Source of the DNA: Mytilus trossulus
Taxonomy: Eukaryota; Mollusca; Bivalvia; Mytilida; Mytilidae
Direction of reading: 5' to 3'
Length of the DNA stretch: 64,000 nucleotides
Assembly: GCF_036588685.1 (NCBI RefSeq)
Contig: NW_026963296.1
Span: 2,418,001-2,482,000, forward strand
Shown: positions 48,705 to 58,496 of the stretch, one piece after another
Layout of the letters: every line of letters begins with the position of its first letter
How positions within the stretch are numbered: position 1 is the first letter of the stretch
Program-made: the position numbers and the translations under genes
The notes under the pieces: model-generated
Seen by the model: only the letters and a program-made list of their open reading frames with translations
What the model was told of the DNA's origin: nothing
Databases searched by the model: none

Positions 48705-48897
48705 CTTCAAATGGGGAATGTGTCAAAGCATGGAAGTTAAATATTACTTCCATGGTCAAAGAGACAACAAGCATATAACAATCGAATGACACCAATGGGT
48801 CTTCAATGCAGCGAGAAAATTGCAACCAGAGGCGTGCTTCTGCTAGCCTCTAATCAATAATGTATATTAGTTCAGTAATAATGGACATAAAAAGAGG
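48705..48897 (+). repeat. Dispersed repeat family A copy carrying a hairpin insertion
   Basis: Family head AATGGGGAATGTGTCAAAG interrupted at 48729-48754 by a 26-bp palindromic insertion, then GTCAAAGAGACAACAA continues. Later blocks ACCAATGGGTCTTCAATGCAG and TAGTTCAGTAATAATGGAC are normal for the family. Confidence 0.8.
48729..48754. mobile_element. 26-bp hairpin insertion with 7-bp duplication
   Basis: Arms CATGGAAGT and ACTTCCATG around an AT core. Flanked by GTCAAAG on both sides (48722-48728, 48755-48761), a direct duplication absent from other copies of the host repeat. Confidence 0.6.
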
Positions 48898-49016
48898 GGA
48901 GGGGGTCCAACCCAGAGTAAAGGGGGGTTCCAACTATAGGCTCCCATTCAAATGAATTGATCGTCCAAAATAAGGGGGTTTCAACCTCCGGACCCCCAAC
49001 CTTGGATCCGCCAATG
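48893..49016. mobile_element. Short hAT-like MITE, right end intact
   Basis: GAGGGGGTCCAACCC at the left, CCCATTCAAATGAATTGATCGTCC core and CTTGGATCCGCCAATGG right end. Confidence 0.6.
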
Positions 49017-49102
49017 GTTATACTCCGAAATAAATAAAAGAAACTAAAATTAAAAATCATACAAGACTATAACAAAAGCCTGACTTAGGGTTAATTTCTC
49101 AG

Positions 49103-49227
49103 TGTGAGCCTATATGCTCCGTGTTGAAGACCTGAACATGACCTATACTGGTTTACTTTTATAATTGTTATTTGAATGAAGAGTTGTCTCATTGGTACTC
49201 ATACTACATCTTCCTATATCTATATAG
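49103..49227 (+). repeat. Dispersed repeat family C copy
   Basis: GTGTGAGCCTATATGCTCCG, CTATACTGGTTTACTTTTATAA and TTGTCTCATTGGTACTCATAC in family order. Confidence 0.7.
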
Positions 49228-49449
49228 TCAGTTTATCGACTGTCAAAGGTAATTTTGAACGCACTGTTGTAATTCTTCCATTATGTTGAAAAAACCATTC
49301 ATGTAGTAAGTTTGAAAAGTATTATAAAATTACATGTCCTGCCTGTCCCAGCCTTAGTACAAATTAATGACATCTATTTTATAAATAAAGTATGAAAAGC
49401 CAACAAAGCAAACCAATAAGCAAGCAAACACTTATATGATTTCAATAAT

Positions 49450-51830
49450 AAACTGTTGAAACAGAGATATGTCTCGCCGTTAAGTAATTATATAATGTAA
49501 TGCAAACTATTGAGACAGAGATATGTCTCGCCGTTAAGTAATTGTATAATGTAATGTAAAATGTTGAGACAGAGATATGTCTCGCCGTTAAGTAATTATA
49601 TAATGTTATGCAAACTGTTGAGACAGAGATATGTCTCGCCGTTAAGTAATTGTATAATGTAATGCAAACTATTGAGACAGAGATATGTCTCGCCGTTAAG
49701 TAATTGTATAATGTAATGTAAACTGTTGAGACAGAGAAAAGTCTCGCCGTTAAGTAATTATATAATGTAATGTAAACCGTTGAGACAGAGATATGTCTCG
49801 TCGTAAAGTTATTGTATAATGTAATGCAAACTGTTGAGACAGATATATGTCTCGCCGTTAAGTAATTGTATAATGTAATGTAAACTGTTGAGACAGAGAT
49901 ATGTCTCGCCGTTAAGTAATTGTATAATGTAATGTAAACTGTTGAGACAAAGATATATCTCGCCGTTAAGTAGCTGTATAATGTAATGTAAACTGTTGAG
50001 ACAGAGATATGTCTCGTCTATTAGTAATTGTATAATGTAATGTAAACTGTTGAGACAAAGATATGTCTCGCCGTTAAGTAATTGTATAATGTAATGTAAA
50101 CTGTTAAGACAGAGATATATCTCGCCGTTAAGTAATTGTATAATGTTATGTAAACTGTTGAGACAGAGATATGTCTCGTCTATTAGTTTTTGTATAATGT
50201 AATGTAAACTGTCGAGACAAAGATATGTCTCGCCGTGTAGTAATTGTATAATGTAATGTAAACTGTTGAGACAGAGATATGTCTCGCCGTTAAGTAATTG
50301 CATAATGTAATGTAAACTGTTGAGACAGAGATATGTCTCGCCGTTAAGTAATTATATAATGTTATGTTAACTGTTGAGACAGAGATATGTCTCGCCGTTA
50401 AGTAATTGTATAATGTAATGTAAACTGTTGAGACAAAGATATATCTCGCCGTTAAGTAGCTGTATAATGTAATGTAAACTGTTGAGACAGAGATATGTCT
50501 CGTCTATTAGTAATTGTATAATGTAATGTAAACTGTTGAGACAAAGATATGCCTCGCCGTTAAGTAATTGTATAATGTAATGTAAACTGTTAAGACAGAG
50601 ATATATCTCGCCGTTAAGTAATTGTATAATGTTATGTAAACTGTTGAGACAGAGATATGTCTCGTCTATTAGTTATTGTATAATGTAATGTAAACTGTCG
50701 AGACAAAGATATGTCTCGCCGTGTAGTAATTGTATAATGTAATGTAAACTGTTGAGACAGAGATATGTCTCGCCGTTAAGTAATTGCATAATGTAATGTA
50801 AACTGTTGAGACAGAGATATGTCTCGCCGTTAAGTAATTATATAATGTAATGTTAACTGTTGAGACAGAGATGTGTCTCGGCGTTAAGTTATTGTATAAT
50901 GTAATGTGAACTGTTGAGACAGAGATATATCTCGCCGTTAAGTAATTGTATAATGTAATGTAAACTGTTGAGACAGGGATATGTCTTCGCCGTGTAGTAA
51001 TTGTATAATGTAATGTAAACTGTTGAGACGGAGGTATGTCTCGCCGTTAAGTAATTGTATGATGTAATGTAAACTGTTGAGACAGGAATATATGTCTCGC
51101 CGTTAAGTAATTATATAATGTAATGTAAACTGTTGAGACAGAGATATGTCTCGCCGTTAAGTAATTTTATAATGTAATGTAAACTGTTGAGACAGAGATA
51201 TGTCAAGCCGTTAGGTAATCGTATAATGAAATGTAAACTGTTGAGACAGAGATATGTCTCGCCGTTAAGTAATTGTATAATGCAATGTAAACTGTTGAGC
51301 CAGAGATATGTCTCGCCGTGTAGTAATTGTATAATGTAATGTAAACTGTTGAGACAGAGATATGTCTCGCCGTTAATTAATTGTATAATATAATGTAAAC
51401 TGTTGAGACAGAGATATGTCTCGCCGTTAAGTAATTGTATAATGTAATGTAAACTGTTGAGACAGAGATATGTCTCGTCGTTAAGTAATTGTATAATGTA
51501 ATGCAAACTGTTGAGACAGAGATATGTCTCGCCGTTAAGTAATTGTATAATGTAATGTAAACTGTTGAGATAGAGATATGTCTCGCCGTTAAGTAATTGT
51601 ATAATGTAATGTTAACTGTTGAGACAGAGATATGTCTCGCCGTTAAGTAATTGTATAATGTAATGTAATCTGTTGAGACAGAGATAAGTCTCGCCGTTAA
51701 GTAATTGTATAATGTAATTTAAACTCTTGAGACAGTGATATGTCTAGCCGTTAAGTAATTGTATAGTGTAATGTGAACTGTTGAGACAGAGATATGTTTA
51801 GCCGTTAAGTAATTGTATAATGTAATGCAA
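49450..51830 (-). repeat. 54-bp satellite array, about 44 monomers, with higher-order structure
   Basis: Monomer phrases: CTGTTGAGACAGAGATATGT, CTCGCCGTTAAGTAATTGTA, TAATGTAATGTAAA. Each carries the inverted pair GAGACA/TGTCTC. A block with rare variants (ATATATCTCGCC, TAAGTAGCTG, CGTCTATTAG, CCGTGTAGTA) at about 49941-50340 recurs 486 bp (nine monomers) later with nearly the same order. The 54-bp period keeps minus-strand frames open (repeat peptide LLNGETYLCLNSLHYIIQ), which I treat as fortuitous. Confidence 0.95.
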
Positions 51831-51895
51831 AAGACAGACGGAAGACACAAAGGGACATTCAAACTTAGAATTACAGCTGTCCTAAGTCAGGAATC

Positions 51896-52165
51896 TGATG
51901 TACAGTAGTTGTCGTTTTTTATGTAATTTATGAGTGTTTCTCGTTTCTTGGTTTTTTGTTATAGATTAGACCGTTGGTTTTCCCTTTTCAATGGTTTTAC
52001 GCTAGTAATTTCGGGGCCCTTTATAGCTTGTTTTTCGGTGTGAGCCAAGGCTACGTGTTGAAGGCCGTACATTAACATATAATGGTTTACTTTTTTAAAT
52101 TGTTACTTGGATGGAGAGTTGTCTCTTCGGCACTCGCACCACATCTCCCTATATCTATTAGTTGA
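51896..52165 (+). repeat. Dispersed repeat family C, long copy between two satellites
   Basis: Includes the upstream part missing elsewhere: TTATAGATTAGACCGTTGG, TTTTACGCTAGTAATTTCGG, GGCCCTTTATAGCTTG, followed by the usual GTGTGAGCC to CACATCTCCCTATATC body. Confidence 0.75.
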
Positions 52166-52218
52166 AAAAAAATGATAATGCCCAGACACACAACATAGAA
52201 AAGTAAGGACTGTGCAAC

Positions 52219-53289
52219 ACTAAAGCTGGTAGTGATACCACCTGGTCCTGAAGGGTATGCAGACAATGTTAGACACCAAAGCTAGTAGTGATTCCATCTG
52301 GTCCGGAAGGGTATGCAGACAATGTTAGACACCAAAGCTGGTAGTGATTCCATCTGGCCCGGATGGGTATGCAGACAATGTTAGACACCAAAGCTGGTAG
52401 TGATTCCATCTGGTCCGGGAGGGTATGCAGACAATGTAAGACACCAAACGTGGTGGTGATTCCATCTGGTCCGGGAGGGTATGCAGACAATGTAAGACAC
52501 CAAAGCTGGTAGTGATTCCATCTGGTCCGGGAGGGTATGCAGACAATGTAAGACATCAAAGCTGGTAGTGATTCTATCTGGTCCGGAAGGGTATGCAGAC
52601 AATGTAAGACACCAAAGCTGGTGGTGATTCCATCTGGTCCTGAAGGGTATGCAGACAATGTAAGACACCAAAGCTGGTGGTGATTCAATCTTGTCCGGAA
52701 GGGTATGCAGACAATGTAAGACACCAAAGCTGGTAGTGATTCTATCTGGTCCGGAAGGGTATGCAGACAATGTAAGACACCAAAGCTGGTGGTGATTCAA
52801 TCTTGTCCGGAAGGGTATGCAGACAATGTAAGACATCAAAGCTGGTGGTGATTCAATCTGGTCCGGGAGGGTATGCAGACAATATAAGACATCAAAGCTG
52901 GTAGTGATTATATCTGGTCCGGAAGGGTATGCAGACAATGTAAGACACCAAAGCTGGTGGTGATTCAATCTTGTCCGGAAGGGTATGCAGACAATGTAAG
53001 ACACCAAAGCTGGTAGTGATTCTATCTGTTCCGGAAGGGTATGCAGACAATGTAAGACACCAAAGCTGGTGGTGATTCAATCTTGTCCGGAAGGGTATGC
53101 AGACAATGTAAGACACCAAAGCTGGTGGTGATTCAATCTGGTCCGGGAGGGTATGCAGACAATGTAAGACATCAAAGCTGGTAGTGATTCTATCTGGTCC
53201 GGAAGGGTATGCAGACAATGTAAGACACCAAAGCTGGTGGTGATTCAATCTTGTCCGGAAGGGTATGCAGACAATGTAAGACACCAAAG
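52219..53289 (-). repeat. 57-bp satellite array, about 19 monomers
   Basis: Monomer phrases: GTATGCAGACAATGTAAGAC, ACCAAAGCTGGTGGTGATTC, AATCTTGTCCGGAAGGG. Two variants (CAATCTTGTCC and CTATCTGGTCC) alternate in the right half, suggesting dimeric or larger amplification units. The 57-bp period keeps minus-strand frames open for up to 208 codons, not considered a gene. The monomer derives from a dispersed repeat (GAAGGGTATGCAGA; compare 53420 and 54418). Confidence 0.95.
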
Positions 53290-53530
53290 GGACATTTCAA
53301 TCTTTTAATAAAACTTACAAAGCCAAGACAAACAACAGTACAGAAAAACAACATTATAGAAAACTAAAGACTACACGTGCAACATTACCCCCTCCCACAA
53401 ACTGGGAGTGTTCTAATGTGCTCTGGAAGGGTAAGCAGATCCTGTTATACATCTGGCACCCGTCGAGTTGCTCATTTAAGTACAAACCCGGTGATAAATC
53501 TATAATTACATCGGATATATTAGAGGAAAA
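53290..53530 (+). repeat. Dispersed repeat family B (parent of the 57-bp monomer), copy 1
   Basis: GGGACATTTCAATC, ACAACATTATAGAAAACTAAAG, CTGGAAGGGTAAGCAGATCC, TCTGGCACCCGTCGAGTTGC. Immediately follows the 57-bp array. Confidence 0.65.
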
Positions 53531-54235
53531 GGGGACGAGATTGTAACATATCCCTCGTCATCTGTGAAACAGATTTTTCATACCGGTCAACAGACTCGTA
53601 AAAGTCTGAAGGGAACGTTCCGAATATACCATTTGGAACTCTTGGAAGCTTCCTTGTGAGCAGTAACCATCAATGAAAGAAATCATGATAGGAAATGCAA
53701 GGTCTAGAATATCGTACGGGATATGTAAATTCATAGGCCAGTCCAGTTGAAATTGTAATTTTAAATCCGATGCCTAAAGTACCTTGTGTATGGAGATTTA
53801 TCTACTCACTTCACGTTTGAGGACTGGCATTAAATAAACTCTATGATTACTGAGTTCAAGTCAAAATGTCTGCCGCCGTACTCTCTTTTCCAGTGGCAAT
53901 TCACGCCCTTCATTCCGATCGACTGCTGCTGTGTACAACCTTTTGTTTTGATTGGTTATTTTTAATGTGAATGTGCACAACATAATTGCCATTGGGTGTT
54001 ATGCAAACAACAATCAATCAATCAAATCAATGCGCCAATCAACATCTTAATATAGACGTCTTAAAACAAAAGAAAATGGCTGTAACATATGTCAAATTCC
54101 GAGTCTCATTAGAATCAATCATAATGAAATAAAGAATAGACCCATTAGATGAAGATTTGCTATCGATGCCTAATTTCATAAATCGAGGAAAAACATTTTA
54201 AGATATAAGATAACTCAGGTCAGGTACTTGAAAGA

Positions 54236-54515
54236 GAGGGACGAAAGATACCACAGGAATGGTCAGTCTCATAAATCGAAAATAAACTGACAACGCCATG
54301 GCTAAAAAAGAAAAAGACAAACCGACAAACAATTATAGTACACATGACATAACATAGAAAACCAAAGAAATAGCAACACGACCACACCAAAAACTAGGGC
54401 TGTGCTCAGCTAGGTTCCCCGGAAGGGTACGCAAATCCTGCTCCACATGTGGCACCCGTCGTGTTGCGCATGTTATAACAAATCCGGTAAATAGTCTAAT
54501 TTAATAGTTCACGAA
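54236..54515 (+). repeat. Dispersed repeat family B, copy 2
   Basis: GAGGGACGAAAGATACCACAGG, TCATAAATCGAAAATAAACTGACAACGCCATGG, CATAACATAGAAAACCAAAG, CCGGAAGGGTACGCAAATCC and GTGGCACCCGTCGTGTTGCG in order. Inverted or partial relatives at 61255-61480 and 61770-61930. Confidence 0.7.
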
Positions 54516-54659
54516 AGGATAACATTCGTCACAACTCGGCCGATTCCGTTATTCTCTCTAACCAATAGATGTTTGCCGATTGGCACTTGAAGAATCATAG
54601 TCAATTGTTTTCAAATGGATTGATTCTGCCGAATCAATATTTAACAACACTGTTCTAGG

Positions 54660-55045
54660 ATATATTTTGGAAACCAAATTGGCTTTGATGATAAAAATTA
54701 TCTCGATCGAATATTGAGTGATCGGTTACCTCATGGTTTGGCGATAAAGAAAATTTATCTCGGGGACAATTTTATAGGACATTTAAAAAGGACTTTGGAC
54801 TAGAAAAAATATCTGATCAGACTATCTGAACAGAACAGAGGGTGGATAACTAAATTAAGGACATCGAACGTCTACGTATTCCAATCGTCTTTCAGACAGG
54901 CCGTTGGCAAAATATGCCTAGACCAGAGAGATTATGTCAAAATTTATTGGTGATGCATTTCATGTTTTATTTGTATGTCAACATGATTATATTGTTAATT
55001 TTAGAAACAGATACTTACCTAGATATTATACTATTAAAAAAGGTA
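54660..55045 (+). pseudogene. Decayed LINE-type 3' coding end
   Basis: Three overlapping frames give pieces of one protein tail: FDDKNYLDRILSDRLPHGLA (54688-), IPIVFQTGRWQNMPRPERLC (54878-), and GDAFHVLFVCQHDYIVNFRN, RYLPRYY (54948-55025). The TGRWQNxPRxxRxC...GDxFHxLFxC order resembles the zinc-binding C-terminal tail of non-LTR retrotransposon polyproteins common in mussels. Frameshifts and a stop show it is dead. Confidence 0.5.
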
Positions 55046-55148
55046 AACGGACAGAAAGTCATAGGACAAAAAGTCACAGGACATAAAGTCATAGGACAAA
55101 AAGTCACAGGACATAAAGTCACAAATTTGATAGGACAAAAAGTCAAAA
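55046..55148 (+). repeat. Short tandem repeat (GGACAAAAAGTCATA units)
   Basis: Six to seven 15-bp units alternating GGACAAAAAGTCACA and GGACATAAAGTCATA directly after the LINE relic. Confidence 0.8.
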
Positions 55149-55415
55149 ATACATAATTTTGTTGACAATTGTTTGAATATATGAGAGAAAGATCTTGAAA
55201 TATTTTCTTTTTGTTTTTTGTGGCACATATTTATCTTTAAGTTTAGGCAATTGTTCCTAAGCCTTGATAAATGAAAAATTATTAAAATTTAATCATGCAA
55301 AGGATATATTTCTTGGCAGAACGAAGCCATTTTAGTATCAAGTCACTTTGACATTTTGTTTTCATAACAACTATTTGATCATTATTGATATTTATTGAAT
55401 AAATTTTAATTACAT

Positions 55416-55552
55416 ACCCGTAGCCAAAAGGGGGGGGGGGTCGGGGGGTTCTGTTCGAATTGTGACTGCGGTTAACATGTGTTAAAGTCGAGTTCGTGAG
55501 TCTGAATACCCCCCCCCCCCCTTTTTTTTTGAAAATTCCTGGCTATGGGCCT
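55416..55552. mobile_element. MITE-like element with CCCGTAGCCA/TGGCTATGGG ends
   Basis: CCCGTAGCCAAAAGGGGG at the left and CCCCCTTTTTTTTT, CTGGCTATGGG at the right form imperfect inverted ends with G/C-run sub-termini, like the short hAT-like MITEs. Confidence 0.5.
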
Positions 55553-55889
55553 GGATTACAAAGTTTCTCAATATATGTCATATATAATAGTTTATGAAAA
55601 AACAAAAATATATATGCGATTATTTAGTTTATTGAAAAACGCCCTTATGAGGCAACAGAAACACTGCATGTTAAAAATTGAAAATAAAAAAAACACTTTT
55701 TCTTGACATGTTCATGATGTTAAAATGTATGTAAAAACGCAAAAGTTTTGTACAAAATTAAAAAAAAAACAAAGTCGTGTCATCAAAAAAATAATTCATA
55801 ATCCATCCGCGTTATATAATGTCCCTTCCCGAAAACTAAATAATCGCATACTCTACTGAATTATGTCGTTTGTTAACTCTGGTGGAGCA

Positions 55890-56480
55890 TCAATAAAAAC
55901 AACAGTAGTATACCACTGTTCAAAACTCATAAATCCATGGACAAAAAACAAAATCGGGGTAACAAACTAAAACCGAGGGAAACGCATTAAATATTAGAGG
56001 AGAACAACGACACAACACCGAAACGCAACACACACAGAAACGGACCAAGCATCAGACAAAACACCACGAGAATAACAAATATAACATGAAAACCAAATAC
56101 ATGAATTTGGGATAGACAAGTACCGTGCCACGTCTTATCTCAATATCTCAAAAATAAGAAAAAACACAAACGACTCAACGTTAAAATGCAACACACACAG
56201 AAACAAACAATAATATAACAATGGCCATCTTCCTGACTTGGTACAGGACACTTTTAAAGGGGAATAAAAGTGGTGGGTTGAACCTGGTTTTGTGGCATGC
56301 CAAACCTCGCACTTTAATGGCAAAGTTAAATATAACATTGAAATGACAACATAATATTACAGGACTACAATACAAATAAATAGGAGAACATATTAAACAA
56401 AGAAAAACATGATTAATAGATAACAAAAAGTATCAGGTTTAAAATTCAATACGCCAAAAACGCGCCTTGTCCACACAAGA
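55890..56480 (+). repeat. Dispersed repeat family E
   Basis: Phrases: TATACCACTGTTCAAAACTCATAAATCC, AAACCGAGGGAAACGCATTAA, CAACACACACAGAAACGGACC, ATCTTCCTGACTTGGTACAGG, GTGGTGGGTTGAACCTGG, AACCTCGCACTTTAATGGC. I recall this as very abundant in Mytilus. A partial relative lies near 61610-61700. Open frames on the minus strand are repeat-derived. Confidence 0.65.
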
Positions 56481-56499
56481 CTCACCAGTGATTTAAGTC

Positions 56500-57540
56500 A
56501 TTTAAAAATAATACATATATATCGCCATTCAAATGCATTGCTCGTTCTAAAGAGAACAGGGTGAGTTCCCCTTCCACGACCCCCTCTAAGATCCACAATG
56601 TAACTGTATGTTTTAAAATGTTTTTATTATACACTGATTTTGTTGATTGTGTAAATTATTAAGTAAATTATGTATATAAATATCAAATATCCGGTAAACA
56701 TACAATAAAAAATTCATTAAGTGGTTGACAAAATTTCTTTTGACTAACTGAAACTTAAGATTTCCGTTTTATAGAAACATATATGTATTTATAGGGAAAT
56801 AAACCGGCTGCAGATTTCCGTTCAGAGGTGTAAGTTTTTTTTATTTACATCACTATTCATATTTTTTTTAATTATAAATCATAAATTTACAAACCATATC
56901 GATAATTGAGAACAAATTAAAAATAAATTATTAATACAAAAACAAAGTTTATGTGTACAGCAGTGCGCTTAGATTTGACTGTTTATGTTGCAAAAATGCT
57001 ATGATAATGGTAAATTTTTATTTTAGTATATTTTCATCTAAAAAAAAATCAAGTCTTGTTATTAAATACATTAAATACACCCAAAGCAAACCGAGATGAT
57101 TTCTATTTTTATATGAAATGCTAGCATGAATTTGAATTTAATCAAACAACAATCAGTATATAATTTCTTTTTATTAATTTATTGCTACATTCTCGATTGG
57201 TTTATACGCTATTTTACGTGTTTAAAGTTTTTCTATTCATCTATCATCTGTATTGTTTCTATTTACCCACTTCTGTTGTCTATTTTATCATCAAAATGAC
57301 AACTCATTAACGACAATAGCAATAATAATATCACAATACGACATTAAATATATTGATCTGACGATAAAAACAAATGATGTGATGATATTATTACATAATA
57401 TATATAGGATGACATTTTGGCGGGTTTTACTGTTCGCTTATTACCATATTTTATATTAGTCAGAACAACCTATGTAAACCATAAGTACTTAACTGGTCAT
57501 ACAGTAACACGTATAATATTTACTTCCTATCTATGACTCT
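56500..57540. other. Intergenic and probable GPCR 2 upstream region
   Basis: AT-rich. A MITE-like fragment near 56520-56600 (CATTCAAATGCATTGCTCG, GATCCACAATG) is the only repeat seen. The GPCR 2 promoter is expected at the right end, before the exon ending at 57592; no clear TATA box. Confidence 0.35.
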
Positions 57541-57610
57541 GAAGGTCGGACTTGCTACCGGGTGTTTTTGATTTTTCGTCTATAAAATTCAGGTAAGAAA
57601 ATAATCAACA

Positions 57611-57733
57611 GGGGCGAATCCAAACTTATAGAAAGGAGTCGTGGGTGGGGTTTCTAAACTATATGTCCCCCTTCAAAAACATTGATCGTAAAAAAAGGGG
57701 GGTCCAACCCCGGACCAACTGGATACGCCACTT
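57611..57733. mobile_element. Short hAT-like MITE in GPCR 2 intron
   Basis: CAGGGGCGAATCCAAAC left end, TGTCCCCCTTCAAAAACATTGATCG core, GGATACGCCACTT right end. Starts 18 bp after the predicted donor. Confidence 0.6.
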
Positions 57734-57786
57734 GGTGCAAATAACTGTCAATAGAAATGAATGATCATATATGAAATTGTTTATCA

Positions 57787-57970
57787 ATTTGAGAATGGAA
57801 ATGGGGAATGTGTCAAAGAGACAACAACCAGACCATAGAGCAGATAACACACATCATGTTTATAATAACACACATCATGTTTATAATAACACACATCATG
57901 TTTATAATAACACACGCCATGTTTGTAATAACACACGCCATGTTTGTAATAACACACATCATGTTTATAA
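57787..57970 (+). repeat. Family A fragment followed by a 21-bp tandem array
   Basis: 57787-57843 holds the family A head (GGAAATGGGGAATGTGTCAAAG). From 57845 six 21-bp units follow (TAACACACATCATGTTTATAA, two with GCC/G variants). 6 x 21 = 126 bp. Confidence 0.9.
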
Positions 57971-58496
57971 ATAAATCAACAGGTTGGGGACAATCCACCC
58001 AAATGGGGAACTGTTCCCCAAATAAGTAATAATCCTACATTTGAGTAATCATTTCGTAGTATTAAAACAATTTCTTTTCAACTGAGTCTTTTCCTTAAAA
58101 TGGCACATATTTATGAAAAATGCAGCAAAATTTTCATAAGATGATTACCCCTATCTTCATTTACCGAGAAGATACAAGCCCATGAAAAATTAATAAAATT
58201 TGACTATTTTCAAGGATACTTCCTTTTTTAAAAACCATAATAAAAATATAGTTCTTTGTTCCATTTTCTATAAATTTGTTCCATTTTAACTAAAAAGATT
58301 TAAAAATCATTTTTTTTAGCACTATGACAATTACTCAAGTTAGTTTTATTTACTGGATCATAGTTCACATTTTGCTTGGTTTAGACAGAGACTGCTTCTT
58401 AATAAAATCACAGCTGTGTCGATTATCTATTACAAAACTTTATTTTGATACTATTTTGTAGATTAATTGAAGTCCATTTCGAAAGAACAAAGAGGA

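Larger units (their letters stand above)
57593..58461 (+). other. Predicted 5' UTR intron of GPCR 2
   Basis: ATTCAG followed by GTAAGA at 57593-57598 is a strong donor, and the TTTTGTAG acceptor ends at 58461. The predicted non-coding exon 1 ends at 57592, and the intron contains two dispersed-repeat fragments and a 21-bp array. The architecture is the same as in GPCR 1 (non-coding exon, then intronless CDS). Confidence 0.5.

Noticed and set aside
49450-53289. Regularly spaced repeats resembling a CRISPR array, and long minus-strand ORFs within them
   Set aside because: Units are contiguous head-to-tail (54 and 57 bp) with no unique spacers, and the setting is an animal genome. Frames are open only because the periods are multiples of three.
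56135-56426. Two minus-strand ORFs of 67 and 81 codons
   Set aside because: Entirely inside a high-copy dispersed repeat (family E).
58467-58496. Start of GPCR 2 at 58467
   Set aside because: The codon there is TTG. The first ATG is at 58497, in a normal position after the acceptor at 58461.
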